This document shows, piece after piece, positions 15,487 to 23,879 of a stretch of 64,000 nt of DNA. Source of the stretch: Bradyrhizobium arachidis (lineage in GTDB: Bacteria > Pseudomonadota > Alphaproteobacteria > Rhizobiales > Xanthobacteraceae); the NCBI RefSeq assembly GCF_015291705.1, contig NZ_CP030050.1:7068001-7132000 (forward strand). The letters run 5' to 3'. How positions within the stretch are numbered: the first letter of the stretch is position 1; each line of letters begins with the position of its first letter. The position numbers and the translations under genes are program-made. The notes beneath the pieces were generated by a model, which did not search any database, had not been told where the DNA came from, and was given only the letters and a program-made list of their open reading frames with translations.

Positions 15487-17022
15487 ATGCCCCCAGAGAT
15501 GACGGATGATTCTGCTACCCAGGAACGGGTCTTCCAGGCGCTCGGCGCGCGTCCCGGCGTGGACCGGATCGACACCCACGCAGCTTCGGTGTTTCTCGAT
15601 CGGACACGCGCGCTGAAGATCAAGCGAGCTGTCAAATTTCCGTTCCTCGACTACTCGACGCTCGAAAAGCGCAAGGCAGCCTGCGAGGAGGAGATCAGGA
15701 TCAACCGGCCGCTCGCCCCGCAGATCTATCATCGCGTCGTGGCGATCACGGAAGAGCCGGACGGCTCGGTGCAGGTCGGCGGAAGCGGCCGGCCGATCGA
15801 GTATGCGGTCGACATGTCCCGGTTCGACGAAAGCCGCACGCTGGATCATCTGGCGAAGGCGGGCCCGCTGGATGCGGAGCTGGCCGCAGCCATCGCGGAC
15901 GCGATCGCAGGCTCGCATGCGCAAGCGACGATCGCGGACGGTGCTGCGTGGATCACTTCGATTCCCCACCTGATCGACGGCAACAGCACCGGGCTGCGCG
16001 CCGGCGACCATCTCGAGGCGGCGGCGATCGAGCAGCTTGGCAAGGCCTCACACGAGATATTCCTGCGCGTCCGCACCACGCTCGAGGAGCGTGGCCGCCG
16101 TGGCTTCGTGCGCCGCTGTCATGGCGACTTGCACCTTGCCAATATCGTGCTGATCGACGGCCGGCCCGTCCTGTTCGACGCGATCGAGTTCGATGCGCAG
16201 ATGGCAACCGTGGATGTGCTCTACGATCTCGCGTTCGCGCTGATGGACCTGCTGCGCTACGGCCAGGCGAACGCGGCCAACGCAGTGCTGAACCAGTATC
16301 TGACGATGGCGCCCGTCGAAATGCTCGACGCACTGGCCGCGCTGCCGCTGTTCATGTCCATCCGCGCGGCGATCCGTGCGCAGGTGGCGCTGGCGCGGCT
16401 CAATCGGCCAGATGCCGAGCGTACCGGAGTTCTCGACGAAGCGCGTCGCTATTTCGACCTTGCCCGGGCGTTGATCCATCCGCCCGCCCCTCGCCTGATC
16501 GCGGTTGGCGGAATGTCGGGCGCCGGCAAGTCGGTCCTCGCCCGTGCACTGGCCCCTACCGTGGCGCCCGAGCCGGGCGCCGTCGTGCTGCGCAGCGACG
16601 TCATCCGCAAGCAATTGTTTCAGGTCGGGCATACCGACCGGCTGCCGCCCTCCGCGTATGGGCCCGAGGTGACGGCGCGGGTCTACGAGGTGCTGATGCA
16701 GCGCGCCCGGCAGGTGCTGGCGCAAGGCCATTCTGCCATCGTCGACGCGGTCTTTGCGCGCGAATCCGAACGGGACGACCTCGCCGCCTTGGCCCACGCC
16801 TGCGGCGCGCCGCTCAACGGATTATTCCTGATCGCAGACCTCGCCACCCGTCAGACGCGAATCGGCGGCCGTCAAGCCGACGCTTCTGACGCCACGCAAG
16901 AGGTTGCCGCGCTGCAAGAGCACTATAATATCGGTCATGTCGGTTGGGCGACCATCGATGCATCCGGGACACAAGCGCAGACGCTGGAGCGCTGCCGCGC
17001 CGCGATCGCTGAGGGCAAATAG
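15487..17022 (+). CDS. Aminoglycoside-phosphotransferase-like kinase fused to AAA ATPase
   Basis: The protein is 511 residues from MPPEMTDDS. The first domain (about 30-330) is APH-like, with the catalytic loop RRCHGDLHLANIVLIDG near residue 210 followed by a DAIEFD metal-binding segment. The second (about 335-511) is a P-loop kinase of the COG0645 type, with Walker A GMSGAGKSVLARAL. The same two-domain architecture is found in Rv2004c of the mycobacterial dormancy regulon. The substrate is unknown in all cases I know of. The start could be the upstream Met at 15412, but that would overlap the FNR box. It is followed by the CHAD gene after nine bases. Confidence 0.85.
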   Translation: MPPEMTDDSATQERVFQALGARPGVDRIDTHAASVFLDRTRALKIKRAVKFPFLDYSTLEKRKAACEEEIRINRPLAPQIYHRVVAITEEPDGSVQVGGSGRPIEYAVDMSRFDESRTLDHLAKAGPLDAELAAAIADAIAGSHAQATIADGAAWITSIPHLIDGNSTGLRAGDHLEAAAIEQLGKASHEIFLRVRTTLEERGRRGFVRRCHGDLHLANIVLIDGRPVLFDAIEFDAQMATVDVLYDLAFALMDLLRYGQANAANAVLNQYLTMAPVEMLDALAALPLFMSIRAAIRAQVALARLNRPDAERTGVLDEARRYFDLARALIHPPAPRLIAVGGMSGAGKSVLARALAPTVAPEPGAVVLRSDVIRKQLFQVGHTDRLPPSAYGPEVTARVYEVLMQRARQVLAQGHSAIVDAVFARESERDDLAALAHACGAPLNGLFLIADLATRQTRIGGRQADASDATQEVAALQEHYNIGHVGWATIDASGTQAQTLERCRAAIAEGK

Positions 17023-17031
17023 GGAATCTGA

Positions 17032-18021
17032 TTGGCGCGGGCTAAGATGGCGCGACCCACCAAGAGTTCGACGGCGGCCGCGCGCCCCAAGCCCGCGGCG
17101 CGACGTGGCGACCTGCCCGGCCGCCTCAGCCCGGGCATGGCCTGCGACACTGCATTCCGGATCATTGCCCGCCGCCATCTCGATGCCGTCCTCGCTCAGC
17201 ATGAGGGCACATGCCGCGGCGATCCGGAGGCGCTGCATCAGATCCGGATCGCACTGACGCATCTGCGCACCGCGATCCGATTTTTCGCGCCCATGGTCGA
17301 CGACGCGCTGCGGCCAAGCGTCTGGACCGAGTTGAAATGGCTGAACAGCCAGCTCGGCATGGTGCGGGACCTCGACGTGGCGATCGAACGCGTCGTCGCC
17401 GAAAGCGGCGAGGAGCTCGCCGTGATCGCCGAGCTCCAGCATTGGGACGAGAAGCGCGCCGAGAGCCACCGCCTGCTGGCACGCGCGCTGCAATCGGCCC
17501 GGTATCGCCGCCTCGTCGAGCAGACCTCGGCCTGGATCAAGCACGGCCCCTGGTCGACCCGGCGCAGCAAGGAGGCCATCAGGCTGCGCCGCTGCACGCT
17601 CGCCGACCATGCCACGGCGAAACTGACGGAGTGGGAAAAGACGCTGCTCAAGAAAGCGCGCAAACTCCGCAAGCTCGACGTCGAGAAACGGCACAAGCTG
17701 CGGCTTCTCAACAAGCGGCTGACCTATTCGATCGAATCGCTCCAGGATCTTTTTGCCGAGGAATCGCTGACGAAGCAGAAGTCGATCCTCAAGCAATTGC
17801 GCAAGGCGCAACGGTCCCTCGGACAGCTGAACGACGATGCGCGGGGGCAGACGCTGGCGGCATCCTTGAACGAGGCCGTCCCCGAGGCGCACATCCGCTT
17901 CCTCAACCGTAAGCGGGAAAAGAAGCTGCTGCGAACCGCCGTGGAAGCCTACCGCAAACTGGACAAGGCCAAGCCGTTCCGCTCCTCCGACCTCGCGCCG
18001 AATGCCGAGCCTGAGGATTAG
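17032..18021 (+). CDS. CHAD-domain protein
   Basis: This 329-residue, strongly basic protein has conserved histidines and arginines in helices: ALHQIRIALTHLRTAIRFF in the first repeat and KLRLLNKRLTYSIESLQDLF in the second. This is the CHAD domain, which binds inorganic polyphosphate. TTG 17032 lies about eight bases after an AGGGAA site; ATG 17047 is the alternative start. It overlaps the stop of the convergent phaC by four bases. Polyphosphate granules and PHA granules are linked in other bacteria, so a granule-associated role beside phaC is a reasonable inference. Confidence 0.85.
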   Translation: MARAKMARPTKSSTAAARPKPAARRGDLPGRLSPGMACDTAFRIIARRHLDAVLAQHEGTCRGDPEALHQIRIALTHLRTAIRFFAPMVDDALRPSVWTELKWLNSQLGMVRDLDVAIERVVAESGEELAVIAELQHWDEKRAESHRLLARALQSARYRRLVEQTSAWIKHGPWSTRRSKEAIRLRRCTLADHATAKLTEWEKTLLKKARKLRKLDVEKRHKLRLLNKRLTYSIESLQDLFAEESLTKQKSILKQLRKAQRSLGQLNDDARGQTLAASLNEAVPEAHIRFLNRKREKKLLRTAVEAYRKLDKAKPFRSSDLAPNAEPED

Positions 18022-19844
18022 GTGTGCACATGTTGCCCCGGCGCGTCGGGTAGATCGCCCCCGATCTGGGGCGGGGCGCAGGGCTCACCCGAGCGCGCCG
18101 CCAGCCATTGCGCCCATTCCGGCCACCACGAGGCCTCGACATGCCGCGCGAGCTTCAGCCACTCTTCCGGACCGACATAAGGCGCATCCGCAGCCTTGGT
18201 CATGACCTGATAGCTGTGCCCGGGCTCGTCCGGTGGCGCGACGACGCCGGCATTGTGTCCACCGCTGGTCAACAGGAACGTCACATCGGCATCGACCTGA
18301 TAGTGGATCTTGTACACGGATCGCCAGGGCGCAACGTGATCGGCGAGCGTGCCGACCACGAACGACGGCGCATGGATGTCGGAGAGTGAAATGCTCCTGC
18401 CGTCGACGCGATAGCGGCCTTCGGCGAGATCATTGTCGAGGAACAGCTTGCGCAGATATTCCGAATGCATGCGATAAGGCAGCCGTGTGGCGTCGGCGTT
18501 CCAGGCCATCAGGTCGCTCGGCGGCGCTGCCTCTCCCATCAGATAATCGCGCGACAGCCGCGACCAGATCAGATCGTTGGAGCGCAGCAGCGCGAATGCA
18601 CCGGCCATCTGCGCCGTGTCGAGATAGCCGCGCTGCCACATCATGTCTTCGAGGAAGGCAACCTGGCTCTCGTTGATGAAGAGCGTCAGCTCGCCCGCCT
18701 CGGTGAAATCCGTCTGCGCGGCAAGCAGGGTGATGGTGCCCAGCCGCTTGTCGCCATCGCGCGCCATCGCGGCGGCTGCGATCGACAGCAACGTGCCGCC
18801 CAGGCAATAGCCGAGCGCATGGGTCGTCCGGCCCGGCACGATCCGCCCGATCATGTCCAGCGCCGCCATCACGCCGAGCTTGCGATAATCGTCGAAGGCG
18901 ACGTTCCGATCCTTTGCATCCGGATTGCGCCAGGAGATCGCGAACACGGTGAAGCCCTGCCCGGTCAGATATTTGACCAGCGAATTCTCCGGCGACAGGT
19001 CGAGGATGTAGTATTTCATGATCCAGGCCGGAACGATCAGGATCGGCTCAGGCCGCACCTGCGCGGTCGTCGGATGGTACTGGATCAGCTCGATCAGCTC
19101 GTTGCGGTAGACGACTTTTCCGGGAGACGCGGCAACCGTCTTCCCGACGACGAACTGCGCGTCGCCGGCCGGCGCTGCAAGCGAGAGCATGCGCATCAGA
19201 TCGCTGCACCAGTTCTGCCAGCCGAAGACGAAATTTTCTCCGCCGCTCCGCAATGTTTTCTCGAGCACCTCCGGGTTGGTCGCGGCGAAATTCGACGGCG
19301 CCAGCATGTCGAGCATCTGGCGGACCGAGAATTCGACGATGGCTTCGTTCGCGCGCGACACGCCGCGCACGCCGGTCGTGGCGTCGTGCCACCAGCGCTC
19401 TCCGAGCAAGAATGCTTGCGCCAGCAGATTGAACGGCGCGGCCTCCCATTGCGGCTCCCTGAAGCGTCGATCCCGCGACCGCGGCTGGATCACCGACCAC
19501 GGCTTTTGGCCCGGCGAGGTCGCGTGCACTGACGCTTCCAGGAACCGGCCGCTGTCGCGAAGGACGTTATGGGCGATCTCCATCTGCCGCTGCGGCGCAA
19601 CCACGAGATGCGAACTCCAGTCGAGCCAGGCCAGAGACAGGGCGGCCGGTGAAATTCCGCCGGTGAACCGAGCCAGCATCGCGTGAAATGCGCGGTCGAG
19701 CGGGTATGGCTCTGACTGAGGCTGCAAGTCCGCGACCGGCCTTACGGCCGGTCCCTCGGGGAAAGCGGCACGCGCAGCAGGCTCGACGGGGGATCCCGGC
19801 GCCACCGGCTGCCCGGCTCGCGAAAGTATCTGCACGACGCTCAT
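18018..19844 (-). CDS. phaC: Class I-like poly(3-hydroxyalkanoate) synthase
   Basis: This 608-residue protein carries the PhaC lipase-like box GYCLGG with the catalytic Cys near residue 347, and the conserved neighbours ILIVPAWIMKYYILDLSPENSLVKYL and FAISWRNPD. The catalytic Asp and His are likely in VVGTLADHVAPW and TSGGHNAG. It polymerises 3-hydroxyacyl-CoA into storage polyester on granules. The N-terminus (about 50 residues, Pro/Ala-rich) is longer than in C. necator. No phaA, phaB or phaR is adjacent, so it is probably one of several paralogues. An FNR-like box lies in the divergent promoter region, 137 bases away. Confidence 0.9.
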   Translation of the reverse strand: MSVVQILSRAGQPVAPGSPVEPAARAAFPEGPAVRPVADLQPQSEPYPLDRAFHAMLARFTGGISPAALSLAWLDWSSHLVVAPQRQMEIAHNVLRDSGRFLEASVHATSPGQKPWSVIQPRSRDRRFREPQWEAAPFNLLAQAFLLGERWWHDATTGVRGVSRANEAIVEFSVRQMLDMLAPSNFAATNPEVLEKTLRSGGENFVFGWQNWCSDLMRMLSLAAPAGDAQFVVGKTVAASPGKVVYRNELIELIQYHPTTAQVRPEPILIVPAWIMKYYILDLSPENSLVKYLTGQGFTVFAISWRNPDAKDRNVAFDDYRKLGVMAALDMIGRIVPGRTTHALGYCLGGTLLSIAAAAMARDGDKRLGTITLLAAQTDFTEAGELTLFINESQVAFLEDMMWQRGYLDTAQMAGAFALLRSNDLIWSRLSRDYLMGEAAPPSDLMAWNADATRLPYRMHSEYLRKLFLDNDLAEGRYRVDGRSISLSDIHAPSFVVGTLADHVAPWRSVYKIHYQVDADVTFLLTSGGHNAGVVAPPDEPGHSYQVMTKAADAPYVGPEEWLKLARHVEASWWPEWAQWLAARSGEPCAPPQIGGDLPDAPGQHVHT

Positions 19845-19974
19845 GACGGAAGGTTCCTGCGCGCTGATGTATGTTCGCGGCAGGATATGCTCCGGCGCTT
19901 TGGAGCAGCTTGAGCTGCATCAATTCTGGGAACGGATCAAAATTGCTCAACCAGGCAGGACTGGCTTCGTCCAC

Positions 19975-19988
19975 TTGACCTGGGTCAA
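19975..19988. promoter_or_regulatory. FNR/FixK-like box between phaC and the CBS gene
   Basis: The site reads TTGACCTGGGTCAA, a good TTGA-N6-TCAA palindrome, centred 70 bases before the CBS-BON start. It is 137 bases from phaC, so control of phaC is less certain. Confidence 0.7.
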
Positions 19989-20051
19989 ACCTCATCGCGG
20001 CGCCGGAGCTAGGCTCTCCTTCAACATTCAACGAGCCCTCGGAGCTTTGCC

Positions 20052-20780
20052 ATGCGCGCCCACCAGATCATGACCCGGTCGGTCATCTCGGTTACCCCCG
20101 ACACCAGCATCGTCGAGGCCGCGAACATCATGCTGTCGCGGCACGTCAGCGGCCTCACGGTGGTCGACGATGCCGGCAAGCTGGTCGGCGTCGTCTCGGA
20201 AGGGGATTTCATTCGCCGCAGCGAAATCGGCACCGGGCGCAAGCGGGGACGCTGGTTGCGATTCATTCTCGGGCCGGGCCAGTCCGCGAGCGACTTTGTC
20301 CACGAGCACGGCCGCAGGGTCGCGGAGGTGATGACCCCCTCGCCTGTCACCATCACCGAGGATACGGCACTCGCGGAGATCGTCGATCTCATGGAACGGA
20401 ACCACGTGAAGCGCCTGCCGGTGGTGCGCGGCGACAAGGTCGTCGGCATCGTCTCGCGGGCCAACCTGCTACAGGCGGTGGCGGGTCTCGCCCGCGAGGT
20501 ACCGGATCCGACCGCCGACGATGATCACATTCGCGTACGCATCATCGACACCATGGAGAAGAACGACTGGTGCCCGTACGGGCTGAACGTCATCGTCCGC
20601 GACGGCATCGTTCATCTCAGTGGCGTCATCACCGAGGAACGAGCGCGGCAGGCCGCGGTTATTGCCGCCGAGAACGTCGAGGGCGTGAAGAAGGTGCACG
20701 ATCATCTGTGCTGGGTCGACACCATGTCGGGTGTCTACCTGAACTCGCCGGAGGACGACAACCTCGCCAAAGCGAGCTGA
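20052..20780 (+). CDS. CBS-pair and BON domain protein
   Basis: This 242-residue protein has two CBS motifs (residues about 1-55 and 90-150; MRAHQIMTRSVISVTPDTSI and VAEVMTPSPVTITEDTALAE) and a C-terminal BON domain (about 160-225; LNVIVRDGIVHLSGVITEERARQAAVIAAENVEGVKKVHD). CBS pairs bind adenine nucleotides and report energy charge; BON domains bind phospholipid or membranes. There is no signal peptide. An FNR-like box 70 bases upstream places it in the oxygen-limited regulon. The architecture is common in rhizobia; the target is unknown. Confidence 0.88.
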   Translation: MRAHQIMTRSVISVTPDTSIVEAANIMLSRHVSGLTVVDDAGKLVGVVSEGDFIRRSEIGTGRKRGRWLRFILGPGQSASDFVHEHGRRVAEVMTPSPVTITEDTALAEIVDLMERNHVKRLPVVRGDKVVGIVSRANLLQAVAGLAREVPDPTADDDHIRVRIIDTMEKNDWCPYGLNVIVRDGIVHLSGVITEERARQAAVIAAENVEGVKKVHDHLCWVDTMSGVYLNSPEDDNLAKAS

Positions 20781-20786
20781 GCGAAT

Positions 20787-21251
20787 TCAGCGGGGAATGA
20801 CGGCGGTGGCCTCGATCTCGACGCGTGCCGCCCTCTCGACGAGCCGGACGACCTGAACCAGCGCCATCGCCGGATAGTGCGCGCCGAAGACGGCACGGTA
20901 GATCCTGCCGAGCTCCTTCAGGTTCGTCAGGTACTCGTCCATGTCGACGACGTACCAGGTCAGGCGCACCAGATGCTCGGGCCCGGCACCAGCTTCCGCC
21001 AGGATCGCGGCGATATTGCTCAGGGTCTGGGCGACCTGCGCGACGAAGCCGTCGGCAAGACGCTCCTCGGCATCCCAGCCGATCACGCCGCCGGTCACGA
21101 CGATGCGCCCCTCGGCGGCCATGCCGTTGGCGTAGCCCTTCGGCATCGGCCAGCCCGAGGGCTGGAGCACCTGCGCGCCTCGGCGGGTGCCGTTCTCGGC
21201 TGCGGTCGGCAGCACCGCGAGCTGTGGGCCTTTCGGCGTCGTCACGGACAA
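20787..21251 (-). CDS. RidA/YjgF-family protein lacking the catalytic Arg
   Basis: This is a 154-residue Rid-fold protein. The core stretch VTGGVIGWDAEERLADGFVAQVAQTLSNIAAIL and the closing VEIEATAVIP are clear. In true RidA an Arg (Arg105 in E. coli) sits in a PARS stretch; here the aligned stretch is PAMALVQV, so the Arg is missing, as in the Rid4-7 groups. It starts at TTG 21251 with GAGG eight bases ahead; GTG 21245 is possible. It lies 15 bases after the 2-aminobenzoate-CoA ligase gene, so it may hydrolyse or channel the enamine/imine formed when the amino group is lost from the dearomatised ring. That role is inference. Confidence 0.82.
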   Translation of the reverse strand: MSVTTPKGPQLAVLPTAAENGTRRGAQVLQPSGWPMPKGYANGMAAEGRIVVTGGVIGWDAEERLADGFVAQVAQTLSNIAAILAEAGAGPEHLVRLTWYVVDMDEYLTNLKELGRIYRAVFGAHYPAMALVQVVRLVERAARVEIEATAVIPR

Positions 21252-21266
21252 TTCTTGATCCTCATC

Positions 21267-22958
21267 TCATTCTGCGGCGACGCCCGAGGACGTCGCTGCC
21301 GCCCGCGCCAATTGCCTGAGGGCAAAGCGCTTCAATTTGCCGGTCTCGGTCTTCGGCAGCTGCGTCACGAACTCGATCGCGCGCGGATATTTGTACGGCG
21401 CGATCTCGCGCTTCACATGCTCCTGCAACTCGGTTGCGAGCTGAGCGTCCGGCGTCACGCCGGGCGCGGCAACGACATAGGCTTTCACGATCATGCCGCG
21501 CGCTTCGTCCGGCGCACCGACGACGCCGCACTCGACGACCGCGGGATGCGTCAGCAACGCCGCCTCCACATCCGTACCCGCGATGTTGTACCCCGCCGAC
21601 ACGATCATGTCGTCGGAGCGCGACTGGTACCAGAAATAGCCGTCGCTATCCATCAGATAGGTGTCGCCGGTGATATTCCAGCCATGCCGGACATATTTGC
21701 GCTGCCGCTCGTCGGCGAGATAGCGGCAGCCGGTCGGCCCGCGCACCGCAAGATTCCCCATCGTGCCCGGCGGCACGTCATGGCCGTCATCGTCGACGAT
21801 CTTGGCCTCATAGCCGGGAACGGGCTTGCCGGTCGCACCGGGCCGGATCTCGTCCTCGGTCGCGCTGATGAAGATGTGAAGCATCTCGGTCGAGCCGATG
21901 CCGTCCATCAGCTTGATGCCGGTGGCCTTGAGCCAGGCCTCGAATGTCGGTTTTGGCAATGTCTCACCAGCCGAGACACATTTGCGCAGCGAGGCGATAT
22001 CCCGGCCCGCGAGCTTGCCGATCATGGCCCGGTACGCGGTCGGCGCCGTGAAGCAGACCGTGGTCTTGTACTGCTCGATCGCCGACAGCATGTCGTCGGG
22101 CGTCGTCTTCTCCAGCACGACGAAGGAGGCGCCGATATGCATCGGGAACAGCACGCCGCCGAAGCCGAAGGTGAAGGCGAGCGGCGCCGAGCCGACGAAG
22201 CGATCCTTCTGCTCGGCGCGCAGGATGTTGCGCGCATAGCCGTCGCAGACCGCCAGCATGTCCCGGTGGAAATGCATGGTGCCCTTGGGATCGCCTGTCG
22301 TGCCCGACGTGAAGGCGATCAGGCAGATGTCGTCGGCGGCGGTATCGACGGCAGTGAACTCTGGGCTCGCGTCCGCTATCAGCGCCTCGAGCGAATTGGC
22401 CGCGCCATTGCCCCAATAGACCACGTGCCTGAGACCGGGCGCAGCGGCTTTCGCCTTCTCCAATTCGTCGGAGAGCTTTCCGTCGCAGAGCGCGAGCGTA
22501 ATCGCCGCTTTCTGGATCGGATAGGACAGCTCCTTGGCGCGCAGCAGCGGCATCGTCGCGACGCAAATGCCGCCGGCCTTGATCACCGCGAGATAGGTCG
22601 CAACCATCATGGGATTGTTGGCCGAGCGGAGCAGCACGCGCTCGCCGGTGACGAGACCGAGCTTGCCGACCAGCACATTGGCAATGCGATTCACCAGCGC
22701 TTGCAGCTCGCGATAGCTGTAGCTGACGGCCGGACTGATCACGCATGGCGCATCGCCATGGCCCTGCTCGACCCAACGATCGAGGAAATAGCTGACGCAG
22801 TTCAGTCGTGGCGGGTAATGCAGCTCCGGCCGCGTGAAGATGAATTCGGGCCACAGCTCCGGCGGCGGCAGATGCTGCCGCGCAAATGTATCGACATGGG
22901 CTGTCGCGGCGTTGCCGTCATGCGAGCCCGAGACTTGAACCTTGGCGGCGTTGGCCAT
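21267..22958 (-). CDS. 2-aminobenzoate-CoA ligase (benzoate-CoA ligase family)
   Basis: This 563-residue ANL-family adenylating enzyme has the phosphate loop FTSGTTGDPKGTMHF, the A5 motif GIGSTEMLHIF, the A7/A8 region WNITGDTYLMDSDGYFWYQSRSDDMI and the catalytic Lys in PKTETGKLKRF. The N-terminus (LNCVSYFLDRWVEQGHGDAPCV) and the MLHIFIS substrate-loop region match benzoate/2-aminobenzoate-CoA ligases. It converts anthranilate, ATP and CoA into 2-aminobenzoyl-CoA. It is the first gene of a two-gene unit with the RidA-like gene, 53 bases from a MarR-type operator. The acid is inferred from the monooxygenase/reductase encoded nearby. Confidence 0.85.
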   Translation of the reverse strand: MANAAKVQVSGSHDGNAATAHVDTFARQHLPPPELWPEFIFTRPELHYPPRLNCVSYFLDRWVEQGHGDAPCVISPAVSYSYRELQALVNRIANVLVGKLGLVTGERVLLRSANNPMMVATYLAVIKAGGICVATMPLLRAKELSYPIQKAAITLALCDGKLSDELEKAKAAAPGLRHVVYWGNGAANSLEALIADASPEFTAVDTAADDICLIAFTSGTTGDPKGTMHFHRDMLAVCDGYARNILRAEQKDRFVGSAPLAFTFGFGGVLFPMHIGASFVVLEKTTPDDMLSAIEQYKTTVCFTAPTAYRAMIGKLAGRDIASLRKCVSAGETLPKPTFEAWLKATGIKLMDGIGSTEMLHIFISATEDEIRPGATGKPVPGYEAKIVDDDGHDVPPGTMGNLAVRGPTGCRYLADERQRKYVRHGWNITGDTYLMDSDGYFWYQSRSDDMIVSAGYNIAGTDVEAALLTHPAVVECGVVGAPDEARGMIVKAYVVAAPGVTPDAQLATELQEHVKREIAPYKYPRAIEFVTQLPKTETGKLKRFALRQLARAAATSSGVAAE

Positions 22959-23010
22959 CGCACGCTCCTTTGCGCATGGAAAGCACCCGGCAGCACTATC
23001 TGGAAAAACA

Positions 23011-23030
23011 TTTTAGGCTTAAAACAATTT
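23011..23030. promoter_or_regulatory. Putative MarR operator, ligase promoter
   Basis: ATTTTAGGCTTAAAACAATT contains an imperfect TTTTA-N4-TAAAA palindrome in otherwise GC-rich DNA. It lies 53-72 bases before the ligase start. Similar sites precede the other transcription units of the cluster. Confidence 0.6.
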
Positions 23031-23109
23031 GGCGCAATAGGCGATTTTGGGCACGGCGTGCTTTTTCCTGCGGCAAAAGGGGATTGGAGGGGCCGGCCCG
23101 GATGCGGGC

Positions 23110-23628
23110 TCAGGGCCGCCTGCGCGCGGCCGATTTTTGTGCGGACGCCTTGGTCTTGGCGAGGAGGCGCATCAGTTCGCGTACGTCTTTCGGCGTCAGG
23201 TCGGCGAAGAGATCGGCGATCCAGGTCTCGTGCTCTGCGGCCATCCTGCGGAACTCGGCACGGCCGAGCTTCGTGAGGCGGATCACCTGGACGCGGCGGT
23301 CGGTATCCGAGGTGCGCCGGTCGAGATGGCCGGATTCGACGAGACGTTCGACGAGGCCGGTGACATTGCCGTTGGACACCATCATGCGCTTGGAGACGTC
23401 GGACAGCGTCATGCCGTCGGGCGCCTTGTCGAGCTGTGCCATCAAATCGAACCGGGGCAGCGTGACGTCGAAGCGCTGTCGCAGCCGGCCGCGGACCTCG
23501 CCCTCGATCAGGGTCGTGCAGGTGAGCAGGCGCAGCCACAGCCGAAGCTCTTCGGCATGGTCCTCCGGCGTTTCGACGGCCTTGGTCTCGGAATCGAGCA
23601 TCTCGGTGCAGTCACTCACGGCCGGCAT
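23110..23628 (-). CDS. MarR-family transcriptional regulator
   Basis: This 172-residue winged-helix regulator has a helix-turn-helix at about residues 73-95 (MTLSDVSKRMMVSNGNVTGLVERLVESGHLDRR) and the MarR wing DTDRRVQVIRLTKLG. It is dimeric by family. In aromatic catabolic clusters such proteins (BadR, HbaR-like, GenR) usually repress until the aryl-CoA or acid binds. It sits between the ligase and binding-protein genes, with two operator-like palindromes in its own upstream region. Start ATG 23628 is taken; ATG 23601 is an alternative. Confidence 0.88.
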   Translation of the reverse strand: MPAVSDCTEMLDSETKAVETPEDHAEELRLWLRLLTCTTLIEGEVRGRLRQRFDVTLPRFDLMAQLDKAPDGMTLSDVSKRMMVSNGNVTGLVERLVESGHLDRRTSDTDRRVQVIRLTKLGRAEFRRMAAEHETWIADLFADLTPKDVRELMRLLAKTKASAQKSAARRRP

Positions 23629-23653
23629 TGGCGTCGGCGCGGATTCCCCAACG

Positions 23654-23670
23654 TTTTGAGCTTCAAATAA
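23654..23670. promoter_or_regulatory. Putative MarR operator, marR promoter
   Basis: TTTTGAGCTTCAAATAA is a degraded version of the cluster palindrome, centred about 34 bases before the MarR ATG, a position suited to autorepression. Confidence 0.5.
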
Positions 23671-23723
23671 ATCCGCGCCGGCCGCAAGTCCAAAGCTGCA
23701 ACAATCGACCGCACGCGAATTTC

Positions 23724-23740
23724 TTTAGGCTTCAAATAAT
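23724..23740. promoter_or_regulatory. Putative MarR operator, binding-protein promoter
   Basis: CTTTAGGCTTCAAATAA resembles the site at 23654 and that at 23011. It lies about 140 bases before the ABC binding-protein ATG in the divergent region. Confidence 0.5.
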
Positions 23741-23879
23741 TGGCGCGCAGTTTGCATGCGCCCTGCGCGCTGGATGGCGACGCCGTGCACTTTGCTTGCC
23801 GCGGCCGCCATCATCGGCATAAGCTTGGATTGGAGTACGCGGCTTGCGGCGCAGGCCCTGATGTCACGGGGGACAGATC

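Noticed and set aside
20877..23276. Plus-strand open frame of 799 codons
   Set aside because: Antisense to the RidA-like and CoA ligase genes; length comes from GC-rich codon usage, no domain is visible.
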